Assembly (NCBI GenBank): GCA_945486175.1
Contig: CALYTA010000053.1
Coordinates: forward strand, 1-7,009
Source: an uncultured Clostridia bacterium
GTDB lineage: Bacteria; Bacillota; Clostridia; Oscillospirales; Butyricicoccaceae
Reading direction: 5' to 3'
DNA length: 7,009 nucleotides
The translations under genes were made by a program, and so were the position numbers. Positions 1 through 5,060 of the stretch are shown here, one piece after another. Within the stretch, counting starts at the first letter, position 1; each line of letters opens with the position of its first letter. The notes beneath the pieces are model-generated. The model was not told the DNA's origin. It ran no database searches and saw only the letters and a list, made by a program, of their open reading frames with translations.

Positions 1-382
1 CAAGTCCGGTTGCAAGATCGCAGACCTCATCCGACGTCCCGAGCTGGGGTATGACATGCTGGCGCCGTTTGACCCGGAGCGCCCGGCGCTGCCGGACGTC
101 ATACGGGAACAGGTTGAGATCCGCATTAAGTATGAGGGCTACATCCGACGTCAGCTGCATGACGTCGAGCAGTTTCGCAAGCTGGAGAGCAGGCCTCTTC
201 CGCAGGACATCGATTACAATGAAATCACTTCCCTGCGCCTGGAAGCGCGGCAGAAGCTGCAAAAAATCCGTCCGCTGAACTTTGGTCAGGCGTCGCGCAT
301 TTCCGGCGTCAGCCCGGCGGACATCACCGCACTGATGATTGTCACCGAAGCGATGGAAAAGGAGAAACGCAACCATGAATGA
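1..382 (+). CDS. mnmG: MnmG (GidA) tRNA uridine-34 carboxymethylaminomethyl synthase, C-terminal part only
   Basis: This is the 3' end of mnmG; the reading frame is open from base 2 and the stop is TGA at 380-382, leaving 126 residues. MnmG is the FAD-dependent partner of MnmE, and together they make the cmnm5/nm5 modification on wobble uridine 34 of several tRNAs in the cytoplasm. Visible here is the family's C-terminal helical domain, which contacts MnmE and tRNA: a KYEGYIRRQ segment, then DIDYNEI, then the strongly conserved RPLNFGQASRISGVSPADI near the end. The FAD-binding domain lies outside the window. The stop overlaps the rsmG start by 8 nt, which implies translational coupling. The mnmG-rsmG-parA-parB order is typical of origin-proximal Firmicutes DNA. 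Identification is secure; only the truncation by the window edge limits it. Confidence 0.95.
   Translation, partial: KSGCKIADLIRRPELGYDMLAPFDPERPALPDVIREQVEIRIKYEGYIRRQLHDVEQFRKLESRPLPQDIDYNEITSLRLEARQKLQKIRPLNFGQASRISGVSPADITALMIVTEAMEKEKRNHE
359..364 (+). promoter_or_regulatory. Ribosome binding site deciding the rsmG start
   Basis: AAGGAG lies 10 nt before the ATG at 375 and inside the mnmG coding sequence. An in-frame ATG at 339 would add 12 residues but has no comparable Shine-Dalgarno, and the added residues do not resemble the family N-terminus. ATG 375 is therefore preferred. Confidence 0.8.
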
Positions 383-1076
383 ATTGCTGAAAACCGGCTT
401 TTCCGAGATGGGGCTGGCGGTTTCCGACGCGCAGCTGGCACAGCTGAACGATTTCACGGCGCGCATGCTGGAGACCAATAAAGTGATGAATCTGACCGGC
501 ATCACCGAGCCGGAGGAAATCGCGACCAAGCACCTGCTCGACTGCGCTTCCCTGCTCACTGCCGCGGATTTTTCCAAAAAATCCGTCGTCGATGTCGGCT
601 GCGGCGCGGGATTTCCCGGCATGCCGCTGCACATTCTGTGCCCCGACTGTGAGCTGACACTGCTCGATTCGCTGCGCAAGCGCATTGTTTTCCTTCAGTC
701 GTGCATTGACGGCATGGGATTGACGCATATTGAAGCAGTACATGCGCGCGCGGAGGAATTTGCCGCGAAGCACCGCGAGAGCTATGATTTTGCGGTTTCC
801 CGCGCTGTCGCGCAGCTGAATGTGCTGGCGGAGCTGTCGCTCCCGCTGGTCAAGCCGGGCGGCATGTTTATCGCGATGAAGGGCAAGGACAGCGACGAAG
901 AGCTTGCGGCGGCGAAAAAGGCGATTGCCGCGCTGGGCGGCGAGGCGCCGCGCTGTGTGGATTACACCATTCCGCATACGGATATTACGCACCGTCTGGT
1001 GCTGATTCGCAAGAAAAAGCCCACACCGAAGCAGTATCCGCGCCCGTTCCGCAAGATTTCAGCGAACCCGCTGTAA
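375..1076 (+). CDS. rsmG: RsmG (GidB) 16S rRNA (guanine-527-N7)-methyltransferase
   Basis: A 233-residue protein, close to the ~239 of Bacillus RsmG. It transfers a methyl group from S-adenosylmethionine to N7 of G527 (E. coli numbering) in 16S rRNA; loss in other bacteria gives low-level streptomycin resistance. The SAM-binding glycine loop is VDVGCGAGFPG at residues 72-82, followed by the second strand ELTLLDSLRKR (93-103). The family motif SRAVA is at 142-146 and the PGGMFIAMKGK loop at 161-171. The C-terminal basic tail with TPKQYPRPFRKISANPL is also typical. The start overlaps the mnmG stop, so the two are probably co-transcribed. A long hairpin containing a parS site begins 7 nt after the stop and may end the transcript. 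Confidence 0.96.
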   Translation: MNELLKTGFSEMGLAVSDAQLAQLNDFTARMLETNKVMNLTGITEPEEIATKHLLDCASLLTAADFSKKSVVDVGCGAGFPGMPLHILCPDCELTLLDSLRKRIVFLQSCIDGMGLTHIEAVHARAEEFAAKHRESYDFAVSRAVAQLNVLAELSLPLVKPGGMFIAMKGKDSDEELAAAKKAIAALGGEAPRCVDYTIPHTDITHRLVLIRKKKPTPKQYPRPFRKISANPL

Positions 1077-1082
1077 TACCGT

Positions 1083-1118
1083 TCCCCGTTCATGTTTCAC
1101 GTGAAACATGGGCGGGGA
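1083..1118 (+). terminator. Extended hairpin around parS1, possible terminator of mnmG-rsmG
   Basis: The 20-bp palindrome at 1091-1110 is extended outward by CCCCG (1084-1088) against CGGGG (1113-1117), with T-A at 1083/1118. The intervening TT/GG (1089-1090/1111-1112) can form two U-G wobble pairs in the plus-strand RNA, giving a nearly continuous 18-bp arm with a small apical loop. A T-rich but imperfect tract follows (1119-1130, TTTGTAATTTAT). It lies 6 nt after the rsmG stop. The wobble pairs do not form in RNA from the other strand, which favours a role in the rsmG transcript. The U-tract is interrupted, so termination efficiency is uncertain. Confidence 0.5.
1093..1108. promoter_or_regulatory. 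parS site 1 (ParB binding), perfect consensus
   Basis: TGTTTCACGTGAAACA matches the Firmicutes/Bacillus parS 16-mer exactly. The symmetry extends to a 20-bp perfect palindrome at 1091-1110. It is the most rsmG-proximal of four sites and forms the core of a larger hairpin. Confidence 0.95.
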
Positions 1119-1151
1119 TTTGTAATTTATGGAAATAAATGGAAAATATGG

Positions 1152-1167
1152 CGTTTCACGTGAAACA
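1152..1167. promoter_or_regulatory. parS site 2, one mismatch at the outer base
   Basis: CGTTTCACGTGAAACA differs from the consensus only at its first base (C for T), leaving a 14-bp perfect palindromic core at 1153-1166. Single changes at the outer position are commonly tolerated by ParB, so binding is expected, perhaps weaker. Confidence 0.88.
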
Positions 1168-1224
1168 TTGCCCGGTTCGGACAGTGTCGGGGATCGAACG
1201 GCATTCACACAGACAATCCGTCGA

Positions 1225-1240
1225 TGTTTCACGTGAAACA
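1225..1240. promoter_or_regulatory. parS site 3, perfect consensus
   Basis: An exact copy of the 16-bp parS, extended to a 20-bp perfect palindrome at 1223-1242. Its centre is 73 bp from site 2 and 62 bp from site 4. Confidence 0.95.
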
Positions 1241-1285
1241 TCACAACATATCACAAAATACACACAAATAAACCACGCCGCGAGG

Positions 1286-1314
1286 TTGTTTCACGTGAAA
1301 CATCGTGCTATAAT
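1286..1314 (+). promoter_or_regulatory. Sigma-A promoter of parA-parB, extended -10 type
   Basis: TATAAT at 1309-1314 is a perfect -10, preceded by TGC (1306-1308), so it is an extended -10. A weak -35, TTGTTT (1286-1291), lies at the ideal 17-bp spacing. Predicted transcription start is near 1321, giving a leader of roughly 94 nt before the parA ATG. parS4 lies across the -35 and spacer. Confidence 0.8.
1287..1302. promoter_or_regulatory. parS site 4, perfect consensus, overlapping the parA promoter
   Basis: An exact 16-bp parS. It covers five of the six bases of the probable parA -35 element (1286-1291) and most of the spacer, ending 6 bp before the -10. ParB bound here would be expected to interfere with RNA polymerase, giving negative feedback on parAB. 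Confidence 0.94.
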
Positions 1315-1400
1315 AGAGAGGCGAAATGATTGGGCGGTTGTACCGGTTCTTCCGGCATTTTGCCCCGTTTGCATGCGTTTCGCAGTTATTGTTATCCGGA

Positions 1401-1405
1401 AAGGA
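1401..1405 (+). promoter_or_regulatory. Ribosome binding site fixing the parA start
   Basis: AAGGA is 9 nt before ATG 1415. The start gives the conserved N-terminus MGKIIAFANQKGGVGKTT and a 253-aa protein. Upstream in-frame starts would lie before the promoter and within the parS array. Confidence 0.85.
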
Positions 1406-1414
1406 AAGCCACGT

Positions 1415-2176
1415 ATGGGAAAAATCATTGCGTTTGCAAATCAAAAGGGCGGCGTCGGCAAGACCACCACAGCCGTCAATCTTGCAGCTTCGCTCGCGGA
1501 ACAGGGGAAAAAGGTTCTCGTGTGCGACTTCGATCCGCAGGGCAATGCGACTTCCGGATTTGGCATCGATCCCCGTTCCCTCAAAACCAGCGTGTATGAA
1601 CTCACGGTCTGTGACGCGCCGGTTGAGGAAGGCATCATCAAAACCAAATGGGTGGATGTCATCGGCGCGAATGTCAACCTCGCCGGTGCCGAAATCGATT
1701 TGATTGAACTTGACCGCCGGGAATACCGTTTGAAAATGGTGCTCGACCAGATCCGTGATGATTACGATTATATTTTTATCGACTGTCCCCCGTCACTCGG
1801 ATTGCTGACACTCAATTCGCTGTGTGCCGCGGATTCATTCCTCGTGCCGCTGCAGTGTGAGTATTATGCACTCGAGGGTCTGACCCAGCTCATGACTACC
1901 GTCCGCGCCGTACAGCGCGGCCTGAATCAGGGCATTAAGATGGAGGGCGTCCTGCTGACGATGTTTGACGGCCGCACCAACCTGTCCATTCAGGTGGTCG
2001 AAGAGGTCAAGCGCCACTTTGGCAAAAAGGTGTTTGCGACCGTTGTGCCGCGCAACGTGCGCCTGTCTGAGGCGCCGAGCCACGGCGAACCGATTACCGC
2101 TTATGACCGCTACTGCCGCGGAGCCGAGGCGTATATGGCGCTGGCACAGGAATTTTTGCGCAGAAATGAAGCGTAA
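1415..2176 (+). CDS. parA: ParA/Soj chromosome-partitioning ATPase
   Basis: A 253-residue deviant Walker-type ATPase, the same length as Bacillus Soj. ATP-bound ParA dimers bind DNA non-specifically; ParB stimulates hydrolysis, which drives origin segregation, and in Bacillus Soj also regulates DnaA. The deviant Walker A motif KGGVGKTT is at residues 11-18, with signature lysine K11 and catalytic-loop lysine K16. Walker A' contains DFDPQGNAT (38-46, D40 the expected catalytic aspartate). Walker B is YIFIDCPPS (119-127, D123). The C-terminal part has the family segment VPRNVRLSEAPSHGEPI. It lacks the N-terminal helix-turn-helix of plasmid type Ia ParA proteins, so this is the chromosomal type. 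It is first in a probable operon with parB, 14 bp apart. The promoter carries a parS site, suggesting feedback by ParB. Confidence 0.96.
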   Translation: MGKIIAFANQKGGVGKTTTAVNLAASLAEQGKKVLVCDFDPQGNATSGFGIDPRSLKTSVYELTVCDAPVEEGIIKTKWVDVIGANVNLAGAEIDLIELDRREYRLKMVLDQIRDDYDYIFIDCPPSLGLLTLNSLCAADSFLVPLQCEYYALEGLTQLMTTVRAVQRGLNQGIKMEGVLLTMFDGRTNLSIQVVEEVKRHFGKKVFATVVPRNVRLSEAPSHGEPITAYDRYCRGAEAYMALAQEFLRRNEA

Positions 2177-2190
2177 GGAGGGAGAGGCGC

Positions 2191-3090
2191 ATGGCAAATA
2201 AAAGTTTGGGACGCGGGCTGTCCGCCCTGTTCGGTGAGGAAAACCTTGACCCGGCAATTCCGCCGACGAGCGCGGAACCGGTCAAGCCGAAAAACGGCTT
2301 CCGCAATATCCCGCTGCGGCGCATTGAACCCAACCGCGCACAGCCGCGCCGTGAGTTCGATGAGAAGTCGCTGCAGGAGCTGGAAAACAGCATCCGCATC
2401 CATGGCGTGCTCGCGCCCATTACCGTCCGCCAGGGAGACAACGGGTATTACCAGATTGTCGCAGGGGAACGCCGCTGGCGCGCCGCCAGACGCGCCGGGC
2501 TGGATACCATCCCGGCAATGGTCATCGATGCCGATGACCGCACCATGATGGAGCTTGCGCTCATCGAGAACTTGCAGCGCGAGGATCTCAATCCGCTGGA
2601 AGAGGCAGAAGGCTACCGCGCCCTGATCGACCAGTTCGGCCTGAAGCAGGATACGGTGGCAGAGCGCGTCGGACGTTCGCGCTCCGCAGTTGCCAACAGC
2701 CTGCGCCTGCTGTCGCTCAGCGATGAGGTGCGCAGCATGGTCATTGACGGCAAGCTGTCCAGCGGACATGCACGGGCTGTGCTCTCCGTACAGGAGGAGT
2801 CCAAACGGCTCGCCGCGGCGAAGACAATGGCAGATACCGGCATGTCTGTGCGGCAGGCAGAGGCATATGCAAAAAAGCTGAATAAGCCCGCACAGGACGA
2901 CAAGCCTGCACCCGTGCCGAAGGAGTTCCAGCCGGATTATTATGCTGAATTGCAGCGCAAGCTGGAGGGCGCACTCGGACGCCGTGTGCACATCGAAAAC
3001 AAAAAGAACAAGGGACGGATTGAGCTGGAATATTACGGCGACGACGATCTGGAACGGCTGGTCAGCGCGCTGGCGGCTGTGATCCTTTGA
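2191..3090 (+). CDS. parB: ParB/Spo0J centromere-binding CTPase
   Basis: A 299-residue ParB. It binds parS, uses CTP to clamp and slide on DNA, recruits SMC at origins in Firmicutes and stimulates ParA. The N-terminal LGRGLSALF (6-14) is the ParA-contacting peptide. The CTP-binding region holds GERRWRAAR (92-100) and ENLQRE (126-131). The helix-turn-helix is about residues 154-174 (TVAERVGRSRSAVANSLRLL), followed by the GHARAVL motif (192-198). A basic and proline-rich linker leads to the C-terminal dimerisation segment (about 250-299, GRIELEYYGDDDLERLVSAL). AAGGAGG overlaps the parA stop, 9 nt before the ATG, so the genes are tightly coupled. It is ParB rather than Noc because the nearby sites are parS, not the Noc site. 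Confidence 0.96.
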   Translation: MANKSLGRGLSALFGEENLDPAIPPTSAEPVKPKNGFRNIPLRRIEPNRAQPRREFDEKSLQELENSIRIHGVLAPITVRQGDNGYYQIVAGERRWRAARRAGLDTIPAMVIDADDRTMMELALIENLQREDLNPLEEAEGYRALIDQFGLKQDTVAERVGRSRSAVANSLRLLSLSDEVRSMVIDGKLSSGHARAVLSVQEESKRLAAAKTMADTGMSVRQAEAYAKKLNKPAQDDKPAPVPKEFQPDYYAELQRKLEGALGRRVHIENKKNKGRIELEYYGDDDLERLVSALAAVIL

Positions 3091-3102
3091 TGGAGGATTG
3101 CC

Positions 3103-3663
3103 ATGAGTGAAGAAAAAAATAAGCAGAATCCTGGACCGGAAAAAGCAGAGGATGATGTAACGATATATGAGGAAGCGGTGTCCATTGACCGCAGCAGGCA
3201 GAAGAGCCGCAAGGTATTTGTCTTTTACATCATCGGCCTGTTCTGTGTGGCGCTGGCGCTGATCCTGCTCAGCTATGTGATGCAGGCACATGCCAACCAG
3301 CAGCTCGAGGATCTGGGCGCACAGCTGACGGAGCAGACCGATGCCGCTGCCGGCGCAAAGGCAAAGGCGGATCAGATGCAGGCGACCATCGACGCGATGC
3401 AGAAGCAGCTGGATGAGAACCAGAAGGAATCCGACCTGCTGAACCAGACCATCGATGGACAGAAGAAGTCGATTGATGCACTCGACCTGCTGTGGCAGCT
3501 GGAGCGCGCCTGGCAGGAGGAGGATACCGAGACTGCAGTCAGCCTCATTGGGAAGATGGACAAGACGTATACGCGCGCTGTCCTGACTGACCAGACAAAG
3601 GAACCGCTCACCGGTGAAGCGGCAGCGGAATACGCTGAAATCTGTGCCGATCTGGGCGTATAG
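3103..3663 (+). CDS. Membrane-anchored coiled-coil protein of unknown function
   Basis: A 186-residue protein not recognised as a named family. A charged, lysine/glutamate-rich cytoplasmic N-terminus (1-37) is followed by one hydrophobic segment at about 38-60 (VFVFYIIGLFCVALALILLS). Positive residues RQKSRK just before it suggest N-in, C-out topology. Residues about 64-128 are alanine/glutamine/lysine-rich with heptad-like hydrophobics and look like a coiled coil, and a helical C-terminal part (129-186) includes LLWQLERAWQEED. It starts 12 bp after the parB stop with TGGAGG 6 nt before the ATG, so it is probably the third gene of the parAB operon. A role linked to division, envelope or origin anchoring is speculation from position alone. 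Glutamine-rich coiled coils of this shape also occur in division initiators, but no specific motif supports that. Confidence 0.82.
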   Translation: MSEEKNKQNPGPEKAEDDVTIYEEAVSIDRSRQKSRKVFVFYIIGLFCVALALILLSYVMQAHANQQLEDLGAQLTEQTDAAAGAKAKADQMQATIDAMQKQLDENQKESDLLNQTIDGQKKSIDALDLLWQLERAWQEEDTETAVSLIGKMDKTYTRAVLTDQTKEPLTGEAAAEYAEICADLGV

Positions 3664-3703
3664 GCGTATAAATACCAGTCAATTCCATCGGGGCGCCTAT
3701 GCG
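3657..3703 (+). other. Weak inverted repeat before serS
   Basis: CGTATAGGCG (3657-3666) can pair with CGCCTATGCG (3694-3703) over 10 bp with one G-U wobble and a 27-nt loop. It overlaps the last codons of the preceding gene and is not followed by a T-tract, so it is unlikely to be a strong terminator. It may be a leader or processing structure. The 70-bp gap is far too short for a serine T-box, and I see no T-box antiterminator core. Confidence 0.25.
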
Positions 3704-3718
3704 TTTCCGATTTGATAG

Positions 3719-3724
3719 AAAGGA
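3719..3724 (+). promoter_or_regulatory. Ribosome binding site supporting the serS GTG start
   Basis: AAAGGA ends 9 nt before GTG 3734. An ATG at 3727 is closer but out of frame and reaches a stop after about 10 codons, so GTG is the real start and yields the conserved [10 protein letters not shown]. Confidence 0.75.
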
Positions 3725-3733
3725 ACATGAAAC

Positions 3734-5005
3734 GTGTTAGATGTAAAGTTTATCCGTGAAAACGTGGAAAAGTGTAAGACGCGCCTTGCCTTGCGCGGCA
3801 AGAGCTACGACGAGGAAATCGACGCGGTTCTGGCGCTTGACCAGCAGCGCCGCGACATCATCGGCAAGGTTGAGTCGATGAAGGCGGAGCAGAATAAAGT
3901 ATCCAAGTCCATCCCGAAGCTGAAGAAGGCAGGCGAGGACGTCACCGCAGTTCTGGCGGAGATGAAGGAGCTGAGCCAGGGCATCAAGGAGCTGGACGCA
4001 CAGCGCACGGAGGTCGAGGAAAAGCTGCATGATACGCTGCTGACCATCCCGAATGTACCGGCTGACCAGGTACCGGAGGGTGTGGATGACACCTGCAATC
4101 CGGAGCTGCGCCGCTGGAGCGAGCCGAGACAGTTCGACTTCGAGCCGAAGGCACATTGGGATATCGGCAAGGAACTTGGCATTCTCGACCCGGAGACCGC
4201 TGCAAAGGTCACCGGCAGCCGCTTCCATTTCTATAAGGGCATGGGCGCACGCCTGGAGCGCGCTGTCATCAACTACTTCCTCAATACCCACACCGAAAAC
4301 GGCTATACCGAGATTCTGCCGCCGTTTATCGCAAACGCTGCTTCGATGACCGGCACAGGCCAGCTGCCGAAGTTTGCGGAGGATATGTACCATCTGGAAA
4401 ACACCGACCAGTACCTCATTCCGACGGCAGAGGTACCGGTAACCAATATGTACCGCGATGATATCATTCCGGCAGAGCAGCTGCCGATCCGCTATGCGGC
4501 TTATTCCGCCTGCTTCCGCGGCGAAGCGGGTGCAGCGGGACGCGATGCGCGCGGCCTGATCCGCCAGCACCAGTTCAACAAGGTCGAGCTGGTCAACTTC
4601 ACCGCACCGGAGGATTCGTGGAATCAGCTGGAGAACCTGACCAATGAGGCAGAGCGCGTGCTGCAGGGCCTTGGCCTGCCGTACCGTGTCGTCATGCTGT
4701 GCACCGGCGACGTCGGCTTCAGCTCCGCCTGCACCTATGACATCGAGGTCTGGATGCCGTCCTATGGCCGCTATGTCGAGATTTCTTCCTGCTCGAACTT
4801 CCTCGATTACCAGGCGCGCCGTGCAAACATCCGCTGCCGCAACGAGAAGGGCAAGCCGCAGTATGCGCACACCCTGAACGGCTCCGGCGTTGCTGTCGGA
4901 CGCACCGTTGCCGCGATTCTGGAGAACTACCAGAATGCAGACGGTTCGGTTACCATCCCGGAGGCGCTGCGCGGCTTCATGGGCACCGATGTCATCGGCA
5001 AGTAA
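3734..5005 (+). CDS. serS: Seryl-tRNA synthetase, class II
   Basis: A 423-residue cytoplasmic enzyme, the normal length (about 420-430). It activates serine with ATP and charges tRNA-Ser; it also serylates tRNA-Sec where present. The N-terminal tRNA-binding arm (about 26-100) is a long antiparallel coiled coil rich in Lys/Glu. The class II core follows: motif 1 near 172-198 ([10 protein letters not shown]...ILPPF), TAE at 231-233 in the serine pocket, motif 2 at 261-285 (FRGEAG...[13 protein letters not shown]), EISSCSN at 349-355, and motif 3 GSGVAVGRT at 383-391. It begins with GTG. It lies 70 bp downstream of the unknown membrane gene, and whether it has its own promoter is unclear. It ends in a strong terminator 22 bp after the stop. 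Confidence 0.97.
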   Translation: MLDVKFIRENVEKCKTRLALRGKSYDEEIDAVLALDQQRRDIIGKVESMKAEQNKVSKSIPKLKKAGEDVTAVLAEMKELSQGIKELDAQRTEVEEKLHDTLLTIPNVPADQVPEGVDDTCNPELRRWSEPRQFDFEPKAHWDIGKELGILDPETAAKVTGSRFHFYKGMGARLERAVINYFLNTHTENGYTEILPPFIANAASMTGTGQLPKFAEDMYHLENTDQYLIPTAEVPVTNMYRDDIIPAEQLPIRYAAYSACFRGEAGAAGRDARGLIRQHQFNKVELVNFTAPEDSWNQLENLTNEAERVLQGLGLPYRVVMLCTGDVGFSSACTYDIEVWMPSYGRYVEISSCSNFLDYQARRANIRCRNEKGKPQYAHTLNGSGVAVGRTVAAILENYQNADGSVTIPEALRGFMGTDVIGK

Positions 5006-5027
5006 ACATTGCTTCTGAACAAAACAG

Positions 5028-5060
5028 AAGGCAGCATCCTGCGGGATGCTGCCTTTTTTT
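5028..5060. terminator. Rho-independent terminator after serS, probably bidirectional
   Basis: GGCAGCATCC (5030-5039) pairs perfectly with GGATGCTGCC (5044-5053) around a TGCG loop. AA/TT extends it to 12 bp, and seven Ts follow (5054-5060). On the minus strand the same stem is followed by a T-rich run (CTTCTGTTTTGTT), so it can also serve the convergent gene, whose TAA stop (5061-5059) overlaps the T-tract. A second small stem, CTTCTG/CAGAAG (5012-5017/5025-5030), adjoins it. Confidence 0.93.

Larger units (their letters stand above)
1077..1414. other. 338-bp parS-rich intergenic region between rsmG and parA (centromere-like)
   Basis: No credible gene is present. An open frame in line with parA extends back to 1139, but it runs through three of the parS palindromes and lacks a ribosome binding site. 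The region holds four parS sites (centres near 1100, 1159, 1232 and 1294), a hairpin built on the first, the parA promoter at 1286-1314 and a leader of about 94 nt. It is more AT-rich between sites than the flanking genes. The inferred role is the loading platform for ParB at an origin-proximal centromere. Confidence 0.85.

Noticed and set aside
1083..1302. CRISPR array or mobile-element ends suggested by the repeated palindromes
   Set aside because: The repeats are 16-bp parS sites with irregular spacing and no spacer/repeat periodicity, transposase or target duplication.
1392..1400. DnaA-box-like TTATCCGGA in the parA leader
   Set aside because: It departs from TTATCCACA at key positions and stands alone, so it is not evidence of an origin in this window.
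1350..1401. TTCCGG/CCGGAA pairing that could mask the parA Shine-Dalgarno
   Set aside because: Only six base pairs across a 40-nt loop, with competing CCGG copies; too weak to claim a regulatory structure.
1139..1414. N-terminal extension of ParA in the same frame
   Set aside because: It would encode parS palindromes, would start before the promoter and has no ribosome binding site. ParA from 1415 already has the full family length and N-terminus.
1059..1444. Minus-strand open frames across the parS region, with repeated FHVKH-like peptides
   Set aside because: The repeated peptides are only the translation of the parS palindrome. There is no ribosome binding site or family resemblance.
2110..3291. 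393-aa minus-strand open frame opposite parB
   Set aside because: It is a shadow of the GC-rich parB coding frame; the composition is Arg/His/Cys/Leu-rich and it crosses two well-identified genes.
3727..3759. Mini-ORF ATG overlapping the serS start
   Set aside because: It is about 10 codons, only 2 nt from the ribosome site and without conserved content; likely chance.
3737..4870. 377-aa minus-strand open frame opposite serS
   Set aside because: It is antisense to a fully recognisable seryl-tRNA synthetase, with shadow-like composition and no start signal.
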